Virus record (IMG/VR): IMGVR_UViG_3300006920_000004
Span: 1 to 64,000 of that record
Direction: 5' to 3' (one strand)
From: a virus
Length of the DNA: 64,000 nt
The notes under the pieces are model-generated. The model worked only from the letters and a program-made list of their open reading frames with translations, had not been told where the DNA came from and did no database searches. Shown in pieces: positions 1 to 7,254 of this stretch. Both the position numbers and the translations under genes were made by a program. Numbering within the stretch: the stretch's first letter is position 1; the number at the start of each line of letters is the position of its first letter.

Positions 1-546
1 AAAATTTATGCTGCTAAACAATCAGATGAGTTAGCTTCTAAGTGGATTCCTAATAACCCTAAGATAGATGTAACAACTATTACTGCTAAGTTTAACACAA
101 TAAGTGAACATAATAAGAGAGCAGAACAAGCTGCCGAACAAAAACGTAAGATAGCTAAGTTAGAGAAGTTAGAAGAAGAAGTTGGCGATTTAACTGTGTT
201 AATAGAAACTGGCAGACAATCACTTCAAGATGCTATCAAAGATATGAACCCAATAGTAGAGGGATTATACTTTAATGATGACCAATTGCTTTACAATGGT
301 GTTCCTGTAAGTACTGCTTCACTAGCTACTTCTGAAATAATTGAGTTAGGATTTAAACTAAAAATGGCACAGAACCCAGACTTAGGGCTGATATGTCTTG
401 AACATGGCGAAAGCTTAGGCAACGAAAGACTTAAACATATACTTCAAATTGCCAAGAAAAACAATTGGCAGTTAATTATTGAGGAAGTAAAACGTGGTGA
501 AGAAAACTTAACATTTGAGTTTATAGCCGATGTTGACAATAAGTAA
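1..546 (+). CDS. C-terminal part of an SMC/Rad50-like recombination ATPase (partial)
   Basis: The reading frame is open from the first base of the window, so the start lies upstream. The visible first third is rich in Lys, Glu and Ala (coiled-coil). It is followed by a segment resembling the ABC-ATPase signature (STASLATSE) and a Walker B-like strand (LGLICLEHGESL), the order seen at the C-terminus of Rad50/SbcC/RecF-type proteins. Inference: a phage ATPase acting in DNA repair or recombination, probably paired with a nuclease upstream. The Walker A half is not in the window, so the family is tentative. Confidence 0.65.
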   Translation, partial: KIYAAKQSDELASKWIPNNPKIDVTTITAKFNTISEHNKRAEQAAEQKRKIAKLEKLEEEVGDLTVLIETGRQSLQDAIKDMNPIVEGLYFNDDQLLYNGVPVSTASLATSEIIELGFKLKMAQNPDLGLICLEHGESLGNERLKHILQIAKKNNWQLIIEEVKRGEENLTFEFIADVDNK

Positions 547-754
547 TGAAGACTTATACATAAGTCTAATTGCTTTAACATCAAAAGGGAATACCTTAGA
601 ACATAGCTGCGAGATAATTAATATTTCTCGTGGCTATGTTTATCAAAAGATGTCCAAAGAACAGTTAAAAGCAATCAAAAAATCTAAAATTAGAAAACCT
701 AAAAAACAATATAAACACGTTAATTATGACAAAGAATTTAATGGGTACTATTAA
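530..754 (+). CDS. Small basic protein, possible helix-turn-helix
   Basis: 74 aa. The start overlaps the end of the ATPase gene by 17 nt, which suggests translational coupling. The middle (SCEIINISRGYVYQKMSKEQ) looks like a short helix-turn-helix, and the C-terminus is strongly basic (KKSKIRKPKKQYK), as in small DNA-binding phage proteins. I do not recognise a family. Confidence 0.6.
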   Translation: MLTISNEDLYISLIALTSKGNTLEHSCEIINISRGYVYQKMSKEQLKAIKKSKIRKPKKQYKHVNYDKEFNGYY

Positions 755-761
755 AGTAAAG

Positions 762-1001
762 ATGACAACAGAGGAGATATTAGCTGTACTTCATTACCGC
801 AAGGATAAAATACACGTTGGTAAATCTATTTACAAACACGTTAGCATGTTTGAATACGATAAAATAGTATATTACAAAGCACAAATTGCTAAATTTAAAT
901 GGCACAAGTTCTTTACGACAGAACGAGAAGCGGCAAAAGCAGTAGATTTTAAATTAATAGAAAAAGGATTAAGTCCATTAAACATTTTAAGAGCCAATTA
1001 A
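762..1001 (+). CDS. AP2-like DNA-binding domain protein
   Basis: 79 aa from the ATG at 762, 7 nt after the previous stop; an upstream in-frame ATG at 726 would overlap the previous gene by 29 nt. The sequence YYKAQIAKFKWHKFFTTERE followed by AAKAVDF matches the AP2 pattern (aromatic strands, then TEEEAA.AYD). AP2 domains in phages normally sit beside HNH nucleases in homing endonucleases; here the domain stands almost alone. It may be a remnant of such an enzyme or a free-standing DNA-binding protein. Confidence 0.6.
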   Translation: MTTEEILAVLHYRKDKIHVGKSIYKHVSMFEYDKIVYYKAQIAKFKWHKFFTTEREAAKAVDFKLIEKGLSPLNILRAN

Positions 1002-1003
1002 TT

Positions 1004-1546
1004 ATGAACGTAGAAGAATATTATTGTAAGCAATTTACCATAAACAAAGAAAAGAAAGAAAAAGATATTTTGTACACAAAGAATGATATGATAAAATTTG
1101 CATCTAATTATCATTCCTACAAGAAGATTTCAACAGAAGATGTTGAAGAGGAGGAAGAAGATAAAATAGAAACAACAGAGCAAGTTATAACAAGGGCAAT
1201 AAATGCTATTGAATTAATAACAGGAGTAACATTTAACATGATGAATGATAACACTAGAACTAGAAATATTGTTTACCCTAAATATATGTTTTATACTTTA
1301 CTAAAAAGATATTCTAGCTTAAAACTTACAGAAATATGTAAATTATTTTTTAGAAAATCGTGGAATCCAGTTCTTAAAAAGACAGTATTATGTCATCCAC
1401 ACCATTCAAGTATTATAAGTGGTCTTAAAAATATAGAGGACATAGAATATATGGGCAAGATAGATGAGTGGTATAACACTTGGGATTCAGTACATAGAAC
1501 ATTTTTAGGAACAAATTTAAAACAATTAACTACCTCACAAGGGTAG
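1004..1546 (+). CDS. DNA-binding protein with DnaA domain IV-like C-terminus
   Basis: 180 aa, with an acidic linker (EDVEEEEEDK) separating two parts. The C-terminal half reads like the Bac_DnaA_C fold: NIVYPKYMFYTLLKRYSSLKL, then TEICKLFF and HPHHSSIISGLKNIED. This corresponds to the DnaA pattern R-x-x-A-M-Y-L, SLxxIG and DHSTVxxAxxKI. No AAA+ ATPase part is present. Inference: binds origin-like boxes or represses initiation. The gene ends inside the stem of an intrinsic terminator. Confidence 0.6.
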   Translation: MNVEEYYCKQFTINKEKKEKDILYTKNDMIKFASNYHSYKKISTEDVEEEEEDKIETTEQVITRAINAIELITGVTFNMMNDNTRTRNIVYPKYMFYTLLKRYSSLKLTEICKLFFRKSWNPVLKKTVLCHPHHSSIISGLKNIEDIEYMGKIDEWYNTWDSVHRTFLGTNLKQLTTSQG

Positions 1547-1553
1547 TTTTTTT
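1528..1553 (+). terminator. Intrinsic terminator after the DnaA-like gene
   Basis: AACTACC and GGTAGTT form a 7-bp stem with a short loop, followed by a run of seven T. The stem overlaps the last codons of the preceding gene. It should reduce transcription into the next gene, which starts 9 nt after the T run. Confidence 0.75.
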
Positions 1554-1561
1554 ATACTATT

Positions 1562-2035
1562 ATGAAAATAAAAACTTGCAACAATTGTAAAAACGATTTT
1601 ACACCACATTTAAGCAGTAAAACTTGTGATGTATGTAAACGTACAGAATATTACCACAAAGCCCAAGAGAGAGCCAAAAACAAGCCAAAAAAGGCTATTA
1701 GAAAAGTAAGTGATAAACAAAGGAGTAGAATAGTGGCTAATAAAGATTATTATGTTCAAGAAATTGCTCGGCATATTGAGGGAAACAAAGGGTTATGCCC
1801 ATGTGAGAACTGTGGTGTTGAAATAATTAATCCTAGTGGAAGAAATGTAAGCCATATTATAGCAGGTTCAGCTAATAGTGCATTGTATCATCACCCTTTA
1901 AATAGATTTATTCTTTGCCATGATTGCGAGAGAATATGGACTAACGAGGATAAGACTAAACTAAAAATCTACCATACTTCCGAAGAGAGAATGATAGATT
2001 TAAAGAATTTTTATTATACTACGATTGTTGTTTAG
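1562..2035 (+). CDS. NinG/HNH-like recombination endonuclease with zinc ribbons
   Basis: 157 aa. The N-terminal CxxC pair (CNNCKNDFTP..CDVC) is a zinc ribbon, followed by a basic linker. The C-terminal half has CPCENCGVEI...SHIIAGSANSALYHHPLNRFILCHDCERIW, with paired cysteines around SHII and LCHDC. This arrangement resembles lambda NinG/Rap and DUF968-type nucleases that cut branched DNA. It lies just after the recombination ATPase and DnaA-like genes and converges with the minus-strand block by a 4-nt overlap. Confidence 0.6.
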   Translation: MKIKTCNNCKNDFTPHLSSKTCDVCKRTEYYHKAQERAKNKPKKAIRKVSDKQRSRIVANKDYYVQEIARHIEGNKGLCPCENCGVEIINPSGRNVSHIIAGSANSALYHHPLNRFILCHDCERIWTNEDKTKLKIYHTSEERMIDLKNFYYTTIVV

Positions 2036-2274
2036 AAGGGTAATTTTTCTTTTATAAATAATATTTTAGTTAATGGGTACTTTTCTAATTTGCTTTCGGC
2101 TTTAAATTTTCGGTTTATAAAATAGCCATAGCAACCGCTATTTAATTGTTTTTTGTAAATTTTTCCGTTGTCATAATTTATCATACCAATATCACTTAAA
2201 ACCAAATTTGTATTTTTAATTCCAGCATATACAATTATAATTGTATCAAGATTTATATGTTGTAAATATTGCAT
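2032..2274 (-). CDS. Hypothetical protein, first open frame of the methyltransferase cassette block
   Basis: 80 aa, no recognised domain; contains short beta-type hydrophobic stretches (DTIIIVYAGI, NLVLSDIGMINYD) and a basic C-terminus. It is read in the same direction as the four methyltransferases and lies directly beyond the half-palindrome at 2283-2318. It could be the product of a further cassette. Confidence 0.5.
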   Translation of the reverse strand: MQYLQHINLDTIIIVYAGIKNTNLVLSDIGMINYDNGKIYKKQLNSGCYGYFINRKFKAESKLEKYPLTKILFIKEKLPF

Positions 2275-2282
2275 TCTTATAC

Positions 2283-2318
2283 ATTTGTTGCGCCAATCGA
2301 CTAGTTATACGCAAGCTG
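2283..2318 (-). repeat. attC-like half-site A, downstream of methyltransferase 1
   Basis: On the minus strand this follows the methyltransferase stop codon and carries the core GCGTATAAC, which matches the ATAAC/GTTAT cores of the other junctions. The second palindrome arm is not recognisable, so this is a degraded or truncated site. Confidence 0.4.
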
Positions 2319-2954
2319 CTACATTCCGTTTTCAAACAAACTGTGTTGCTCATAATCTTTTTTAATTAAAATTTTTCCCACCGCACAATTAAGAATGTGA
2401 AGCCCTAACTCCGAATTAACAGCGTTTCTATCTTCCAAACTTTTGTCGTGGGCGTGTTTTCCAGTTCCTACATATTCTTTCATCATTGTTCCTATTTCGT
2501 TTTTAGGCATTTCAATTTTCGGTATTTTAAAGTTGCTCCAAATAAAGTGCCTACCAATTTGTGTGTATTGTGGCAAAAATGGTTCGTAAAAAGGTATCAC
2601 ATTTTCAACCATCCATAAGCCTTTAAAAAATTGGTTTAAGAATATAATTTCTTGCCACAATTTCATATCTGGATATGTAGGCACTTTTCTTATTGCTTGT
2701 GTAAAATAATTTGTTCGGCTATGAGTTGGGCAAGGTGGTGAAGTCCAAATGATATTAAACCGCTTGTAATTAAGCAATAAGTATTCGTGTGCATCTGCTA
2801 CAATTACAATATCATTCGGGTATCTTCTTTGGTATTCCGCAGCAACTTTAGGATTAATTTCAACGGCTGTAATTTCGTATTCATCACCCCAAAGCTCTCG
2901 GTTTCCACCAATGCCACAATACAGGTTTAATATTTTAATTTTTTCTATTTCCAC
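2319..2954 (-). CDS. DNA cytosine-5 methyltransferase
   Basis: 211 aa from a GTG start. Motif I is LYCGIGGN (11-18), the catalytic motif IV is SPPC with Cys75, and motif VI is ENV at 117-119. It methylates cytosine C5 in DNA using AdoMet; the length is short for the family, leaving little room for a target recognition domain. The last residues (KKDYExxSLF) are nearly the same as those of the unrelated methyltransferase ending at 3856, which suggests a shared cassette tail. No restriction enzyme is adjacent, so a protective or regulatory role is likely. Confidence 0.85.
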   Translation of the reverse strand: MEIEKIKILNLYCGIGGNRELWGDEYEITAVEINPKVAAEYQRRYPNDIVIVADAHEYLLLNYKRFNIIWTSPPCPTHSRTNYFTQAIRKVPTYPDMKLWQEIIFLNQFFKGLWMVENVIPFYEPFLPQYTQIGRHFIWSNFKIPKIEMPKNEIGTMMKEYVGTGKHAHDKSLEDRNAVNSELGLHILNCAVGKILIKKDYEQHSLFENGM

Positions 2955-3021
2955 GCTTCAAAATTTTAATTAAAAAAGGTTTTCGTTTTCAAATGAGCTT
3001 TACCATTAACAACCGCAGCCA

Positions 3022-3092
3022 GCTTATAACAGCACCTAACCAAAATTTTTGCGAAAAGCAAAAACTATCGGTTAGCTGCAAAACGTTACCTG
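3022..3092 (-). repeat. attC-like palindrome B between two methyltransferases
   Basis: Imperfect inverted repeat: CTAACC/GGTTAG and TTTTTGC/GCAAAAA arms around a 5-nt loop. The outer cores are TTATAAC on one side and GTTACCTG on the other; one arm has 3 extra bases. Length (about 70 nt), asymmetric bulges and RYYYAAC/GTTRRRY-like ends are the hallmarks of integron attC sites. The stop codon of the downstream gene lies within one core. Confidence 0.5.
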
Positions 3093-3775
3093 CAAGCACT
3101 ACTGAGTGCTTCAAAACATAATTCTCGTGGTATTTTAGATCTCTCATAACTACCTTTTCGCCCCTGCGTTCCTGTCTTGCTTCCTCTCGGTGCAGGTTGG
3201 TGATGGCAGTTTTTATTCCCATTGTGGCAAATGTTTCTCGGCTTCCAAGTTTGGCTATTAGTCCAAATATCAGTTGGCTTTGCTCTATCATCTCCATATT
3301 GGCAATACCATATTGTGTGCCTTTTTAACTCCTGCATAAACGGCATTTTTCTTAGCATCCCTCGTGGATTCTCAATAAAGTAAACCATATTAGGGTTTAT
3401 CTTTTCCCATTCGTGTATCAGTCCAATAAAATGCCTATTCACATGATCGCACTTTTTAGCATAATCGCTTTTAGGTTCTGTTCCGTTTCTATGTGTGCTT
3501 ATCGCTGCAATAGTGTAGGTAGTGCAATCAGGTGAAGCCCACACAATATCAGGCACAAAAGGCACATCTTCTTTTTTCATTTCGCCAATATCAATAGCCA
3601 AATTAATCCCTTCAAACATTTGCCAGTCAACACTAAAAACTTTCATCCCTAATTCTTCACCAACCTTCCCCACACTTCTACTACCTGCGAAAAGTTCCAG
3701 TAAATTACCCGTGCCAGCAGGTAACAGCACCTTTGCAAAAGTGGGGCTTTCATCTATAAACAAACTTTTCTGCAT
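3086..3775 (-). CDS. C5 cytosine methyltransferase-like protein with SPDC motif
   Basis: 229 aa. Motif I is LLELFAGSRSVG (25-36), the catalytic segment is SPDC with Cys84 (Asp replaces the usual second Pro), and the ENV-type motif is FIENPRG with Glu134. The end has CHNGNKNCHHQPAPRG, with Cys/His that may bind zinc. The SPDC variant occurs in phage cytosine-modifying enzymes, so it may be a divergent C5 methyltransferase. Second cassette of the block; the N-terminus starts 30 nt before motif I, as expected. Confidence 0.75.
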   Translation of the reverse strand: MQKSLFIDESPTFAKVLLPAGTGNLLELFAGSRSVGKVGEELGMKVFSVDWQMFEGINLAIDIGEMKKEDVPFVPDIVWASPDCTTYTIAAISTHRNGTEPKSDYAKKCDHVNRHFIGLIHEWEKINPNMVYFIENPRGMLRKMPFMQELKRHTIWYCQYGDDRAKPTDIWTNSQTWKPRNICHNGNKNCHHQPAPRGSKTGTQGRKGSYERSKIPRELCFEALSSACR

Positions 3776-3813
3776 CTAATTAACATTTTTGGTTTAACAA
3801 ACTTTTATCTTTC

Positions 3814-3850
3814 TAATCCCCACCTTCGCAAAACTGCGGATCGTTATGCG
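3814..3850 (-). repeat. attC-like junction C
   Basis: Short stem CGCA/TGCG with ATCC/GGAT outer pairing, ending in the core CGTTATGCG. The plus-strand text shares CCACCTTCG-CAA--CTG and CGTTAT, in the same order, with junction E (5729-5771). The left core is unclear, so the site may be decayed. Confidence 0.45.
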
Positions 3851-3855
3851 TAATG

Positions 3856-4662
3856 CTACATTTGCCCTCCGAATAAACTTTCCTTCTCATAATCTTTTTT
3901 ATTAAAACTTTTTTCCCTCCCTAAAATAAGAGAAAAATAATCTTGTTCCTTTTCAATTTGTATGTAGTTCCTGCCTGTATTGTAACACGCTTCGCCAGTT
4001 GTTCCACTTCCTGCACAGTTATCCAATATCAAATCATTTTCATTCGTATATGTTTTGATTAGGTATTCAAATAATTCAATCGGCTTTTGTGTCGGGTGCA
4101 ATTTGTGTCCTCCTTCATTTGGAACGCTTTTAAATTCTAAAACGCTTTCAGGGTTTTTAGTTTCGCTATTGTATTGCACCTTTACAATTTCCATTGATAT
4201 ATGACTACTTGTTTTTTTGCCACCACCACGCACAGGCTTTTTGCACATCTTTTTACTTGCCTCACTAAATCGTTCAGTCGGTATTGGATTGTAGTTTGTT
4301 TTACCTTTTGCAAAAACCAGTATGCTTTCGTGGTATCTCAATGGTTGATACTTTGCAGTAGCAAATCCTGTCCCTGTATTTTTTCTCCAAATCCATTCGT
4401 ATTTAAAAAGTTTAGGATTACTCATTACCAAAGCACTTGAAAATGGTTGTGAGGCAGTTAATACTATTGCTCCATTTGGCTTTATCAACCTTTCGTATTC
4501 CTTCCATAGTTGTTCAAATGGTATTATTGTGTCCCATTTACAGGCAGTTGTTCCGTAAGGTAAATCACAAAGTATCATATCAAACATTCCGCTTTCCATT
4601 TGTGGCATTAATTCCATACAATCACCTAAGTAAGTTTTATTTTTTTTAAAAATATTTGCCAC
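3856..4662 (-). CDS. DNA N6-adenine or N4-cytosine methyltransferase (beta-type order)
   Basis: 268 aa from a GTG start. The catalytic motif DLPYG (33-37) comes first, and the AdoMet motif DNCAGSGTTGEA is near the C-terminus, after HPTQKP; this is the beta-class order. GTG at 4662 is chosen over the ATG at 4707 because the leader of the 2319-2954 gene is similar and also ends in GTG at the matching place, and because YLGDCMELM normally lies near the N-terminus. Third cassette; no partner restriction enzyme is visible. Confidence 0.85.
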   Translation of the reverse strand: MANIFKKNKTYLGDCMELMPQMESGMFDMILCDLPYGTTACKWDTIIPFEQLWKEYERLIKPNGAIVLTASQPFSSALVMSNPKLFKYEWIWRKNTGTGFATAKYQPLRYHESILVFAKGKTNYNPIPTERFSEASKKMCKKPVRGGGKKTSSHISMEIVKVQYNSETKNPESVLEFKSVPNEGGHKLHPTQKPIELFEYLIKTYTNENDLILDNCAGSGTTGEACYNTGRNYIQIEKEQDYFSLILGREKSFNKKDYEKESLFGGQM

Positions 4663-4731
4663 CGCTCTAAAAAGTTTTAATAAAAAAGGTTTCCGTTTCC
4701 ATATCAAGTTTATCTAAAATTAACCGCACTA

Positions 4732-4833
4732 CGCATAACACGGTATTTGTGCAAGTTTTGCCATTAACTTTTGTCCTCTGAATTGAGCATTGTGCAAGGC
4801 AAAACCTGACACAAATACCCAACCGTTATAGGC
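4732..4833 (-). repeat. attC-like palindrome D, the most complete site
   Basis: The arms at 4741-4762 and 4798-4825 pair over about 20 bp (blocks TATTTGTG/CACAAATA and GTTTTGCC/GGCAAAAC) with bulges of 1-5 nt on one side only. The outer cores are GCATAAC and GTTATAGGC. The loop is about 35 nt and the total about 100 nt. Asymmetric bulged arms with GTTAT/ATAAC ends fit the attC pattern (R''-L''-loop-L'-R'). Confidence 0.6.
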
Positions 4834-4899
4834 AATAGGGCAGACGTTCTTCGTTTCAACATTTGTGGAAGAAAAAAAGAAAAAAAGCCCACCGCACTT

Positions 4900-5658
4900 T
4901 TAAAATAATTGTGGTTGAGATATTCTAATATTAAGTCGTTTTTCTGCATATTTACATTGTTCTTCTGATAATTCACTTCCTAAATAATTTCGTTTTTCAA
5001 TAATACAAGCATTGGCAGTTGTGCCAGTTCCCATAAAACTATCATAAATTAAATCATTTTCTTTTGTATAAAGTAACAATAGCTTTCTAACCAATTCGGT
5101 TGAGTAGGTTGCTTTATTTAAGTCGGTTGAATTATCATTATTTTTGGCAGTAATAAAGTTAAATACATTTTCATAAATAGCTTGTCCCGTTTCTCTTTCT
5201 TTCAACTTTTGCTTATTGCAGTTAAAAGTATAAAATTCGTCTTTTCTGCAAAAAACATAAATGTATTCAACTATCCTTGTCATTTTGTTATGTGATACGT
5301 TATTTGGTGTTGCCATTTGCTTTTTCCATACAATAATATCAGCTAAAGTAAAATCACTTTTTCTTATCAAATCAGCAATAACCAAACTCATTAAAATAGT
5401 GTTTTCAGTTCCATAACTCATATTGTATAAAACAACTCCATTTGGCTCTAAAATTTTATTATATCCTTTAAAAATATCTAAAGTCCAATCAATATACTCA
5501 TCGTTTGTTTTATCGTCTTTATAAATATCGTAACCTCTATCAGTTGAGTTTGGTCTTATGATATTATAAGGCGGTGAAGTAATTACTGCATTTACTTTAC
5601 CATCTAATCTTTTCATAGTTAGTAAGCAATCTTCGTTGTATATTTTATTTATTTCCAT
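4900..5658 (-). CDS. DNA N4-cytosine/N6-adenine methyltransferase (TSPPY type)
   Basis: 252 aa. It starts with the usual MEINKIYNEDCL and has the catalytic TSPPY at 27-31, which is most common in N4-cytosine methyltransferases. FMGTGTT, the AdoMet-binding loop, is near the C-terminus (YDSFMGTGTTANACI), again beta-class order. Fourth and first-transcribed cassette of the block. The leader upstream is rich in A (AAAGAAAAAAAGAGGG). Confidence 0.85.
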   Translation of the reverse strand: MEINKIYNEDCLLTMKRLDGKVNAVITSPPYNIIRPNSTDRGYDIYKDDKTNDEYIDWTLDIFKGYNKILEPNGVVLYNMSYGTENTILMSLVIADLIRKSDFTLADIIVWKKQMATPNNVSHNKMTRIVEYIYVFCRKDEFYTFNCNKQKLKERETGQAIYENVFNFITAKNNDNSTDLNKATYSTELVRKLLLLYTKENDLIYDSFMGTGTTANACIIEKRNYLGSELSEEQCKYAEKRLNIRISQPQLF

Positions 5659-5680
5659 CCCTCTTTTTTTCTTTTTTTTC

Positions 5681-5732
5681 TTTAGTGCTTCGATTAAACA
5701 TTTGTTTTTATATCAATTTTAGTGCTTCGATT
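5681..5732. repeat. 15-nt direct repeat in front of methyltransferase 4
   Basis: TTTAGTGCTTCGATT occurs exactly at 5681-5695 and again at 5718-5732. The second copy runs into junction E. This may be a duplication made during cassette insertion. Confidence 0.6.
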
Positions 5733-5771
5733 TCGCCACCTTCGGCAATCTGTAAACCGTTATCCTATTGC
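5729..5771 (-). repeat. attC-like junction E
   Basis: GATT-TC-GCC / GGC-AATC form a bulged stem around ACCTTC, followed by AACCGTTATCC. It shares CCACCTTCG and the CTG...CGTTAT block with junction C, and GGCAA..CTG...AACCGTTAT with junction D. Confidence 0.45.
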
Positions 5772-5816
5772 AAATATAAATACATATTGCAATATTCCTA
5801 ATTAATCTTTTTTAAC

Positions 5817-6227
5817 CTATTTTCTTAATTGTCTGCTAAAAAACATTCCTATTTGGTCTTTGTTTACTACTGTAAAATCATGTTCGTTGCAGTATTTTAC
5901 AGCGTGTTGTAAATCTCTACATAACATACTTTCGCTTCCATCGGTTCTTCTTGCTTTTACTTTGCTTGAACCGCTAATTATTTCTATTTTTACGTTCATT
6001 TTACTTGGTTTTGGTTTATATTCTTGAATGAAATTTTTAATTGGTGCTTTTAAATTACTAATTGTTATCGCTCCTAATGGGTAAGGATTTTTGTCTAGCT
6101 TTATTACTTTTAGTTCAAAACTGTTTGAGTATGTACGTTTTAACTCATTCGCAGATTTCCTCGTTCTTAATTGGAACGAGTTAATCATGCGAAAGTGAGT
6201 TTTGTTTTCCTTTACTACTGCATACAT
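5817..6227 (-). CDS. Hypothetical basic protein
   Basis: 136 aa, basic, with no recognised motif. The second half (VKIEIISGSSKVKARRTDGS..LCRDLQHAVKYC) looks like a small alpha/beta domain. It is the first gene after the methyltransferase block and is separated from the next gene by 73 nt with no clear terminator. Confidence 0.65.
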   Translation of the reverse strand: MYAVVKENKTHFRMINSFQLRTRKSANELKRTYSNSFELKVIKLDKNPYPLGAITISNLKAPIKNFIQEYKPKPSKMNVKIEIISGSSKVKARRTDGSESMLCRDLQHAVKYCNEHDFTVVNKDQIGMFFSRQLRK

Positions 6228-6300
6228 AATTAGTTAATCACAATTAGGTAAAAGTATGCTACAACAATACATCTAATTACTATCTGGTATATCGTGTCTT

Positions 6301-6492
6301 TCATAGCTGATTAATAAATAAATGTTCTATCTCTTGAATGTTATCTCTACGCTCTTGCAAATGTATAGGTCTAAGTCTAGTATTTTTGCTTTGCTCTAAC
6401 TTTTTTAGCTGTGCTTTTGAATTGTTAATGTATTTAATACTCATAGCGCACAATAACTGCCTTTGTTTTTCTGTGATGATTAACTGTTTCAT
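6301..6492 (-). CDS. Hypothetical small helical protein
   Basis: 63 aa, mostly charged helix (KAQLKKLEQSKNTRLRPIHLQERRDNIQEIEHL). Its start codon touches the stop of the hydrolase gene before it (6492), so the two are probably translated together. Function unknown. Confidence 0.6.
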   Translation of the reverse strand: MKQLIITEKQRQLLCAMSIKYINNSKAQLKKLEQSKNTRLRPIHLQERRDNIQEIEHLFINQL

Positions 6493-7010
6493 TATGATTT
6501 ATTTTTTTTGATTATTTGTTTAAGTTTACTGATATAGCTTTTATCCTCCGCATAAATATTTGATAATAGTTTAAAGTATTCCGCATCGGTTGTAATAAAT
6601 AGCGCATTTTGTATCTGGAATGCTTTATAGTCAAGGATACAATCTTCTACTGATTCATACTTAGCATAAGTCCCGTAATCGTGGCTGTTAATGGCAAAAG
6701 TGAACCTTTGTGCAGCTACTCTCATGCCAAAACAGTTTAAATTGTTTTTAAACACTTGTGATTTAAAGTTACTGCTTTCAAGTATTGCCTGTGCGAGGAC
6801 TATATGACTAAACTTTATTTTATGCTTTTCAAGGTTATCTCTAAAGCAGTTTATATCAATTTTTTCCTCTAAGCAAGTAGTTTTATCTACTTGCTTTTTG
6901 AGTGCATCTACCTTTCTGCTGTTGAAAACTTCTGTGAATGTAATTCCTGTTGCAATGCCAATGATAAAAATTATTAATATCAATGCTATATCTCTTCTAA
7001 ATTCTTTCAT
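6492..7010 (-). CDS. Membrane-anchored glucosaminidase (GH73-like) hydrolase
   Basis: 172 aa. Residues 7-27 form an N-terminal membrane anchor after basic residues (KEFRR). The GH73 signature follows: AQAILESSNFKS with catalytic Glu78, NLNCFGMR, then YAKYESVEDCILDYKAF and a final YAEDKSYISKLKQII. It cuts the glycan chain of peptidoglycan. Signal-anchor endolysins are exported without a holin. It lies among small early-type genes, far from the holin/M15 genes at 63 kb, so it may act in entry, remodelling or superinfection rather than final lysis. Confidence 0.8.
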   Translation of the reverse strand: MKEFRRDIALILIIFIIGIATGITFTEVFNSRKVDALKKQVDKTTCLEEKIDINCFRDNLEKHKIKFSHIVLAQAILESSNFKSQVFKNNLNCFGMRVAAQRFTFAINSHDYGTYAKYESVEDCILDYKAFQIQNALFITTDAEYFKLLSNIYAEDKSYISKLKQIIKKNKS

Positions 7011-7011
7011 G

Positions 7012-7041
7012 GTTTTAAACTGTTTGAGCTTGTATGTTTAA
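7012..7041 (-). repeat. Leader repeat copy 1
   Basis: On the minus strand it reads TTTAAACATACAA..TCAAACA, then GTTTAAAA, just before an ATG. It matches the copies at 8121-8158, 9061-9097 and 9815-9850. Confidence 0.55.
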
Positions 7042-7254
7042 AGGGTTAATTAATTTACCATCCATGATTATTTCTACTACTGTGTAGGTTTCTTCTGGCG
7101 TTATTCTAAGCATTTTACTTATGCTTTCCGCTGCTTTTATTCGCTCAACACAATGGTATTCTAATATTTTGATAATAGTTCTTCTTTGCTGTGCTGTTAG
7201 CTTTGTTACTTTATTGTGTAACTCTGTGGCTAATTGTCCGTTGGTTAGTTTCAT
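7015..7254 (-). CDS. Hypothetical small protein
   Basis: 79 aa, helical (KLTAQQRRTIIKILEYHCVERIKAAESISKML) followed by TPEETYTVVEIIMDGKLINP. Its start ATG overlaps the stop of the next upstream gene (ATGA), so the pair is coupled. The last codons double as part of a leader repeat used by the gene at 6492-7010. Confidence 0.6.
   Translation of the reverse strand: MKLTNGQLATELHNKVTKLTAQQRRTIIKILEYHCVERIKAAESISKMLRITPEETYTVVEIIMDGKLINPLNIQAQTV

Noticed and set aside
2989-3297. 102-aa minus-strand frame overlapping methyltransferase 2
   Set aside because: Reads the same bases as the well-supported SPDC methyltransferase in another frame and contains no motif; a shadow.
4764-4976. 70-aa frame over junction D
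   Set aside because: Covers the palindrome and the end of methyltransferase 4; composition is random-like.
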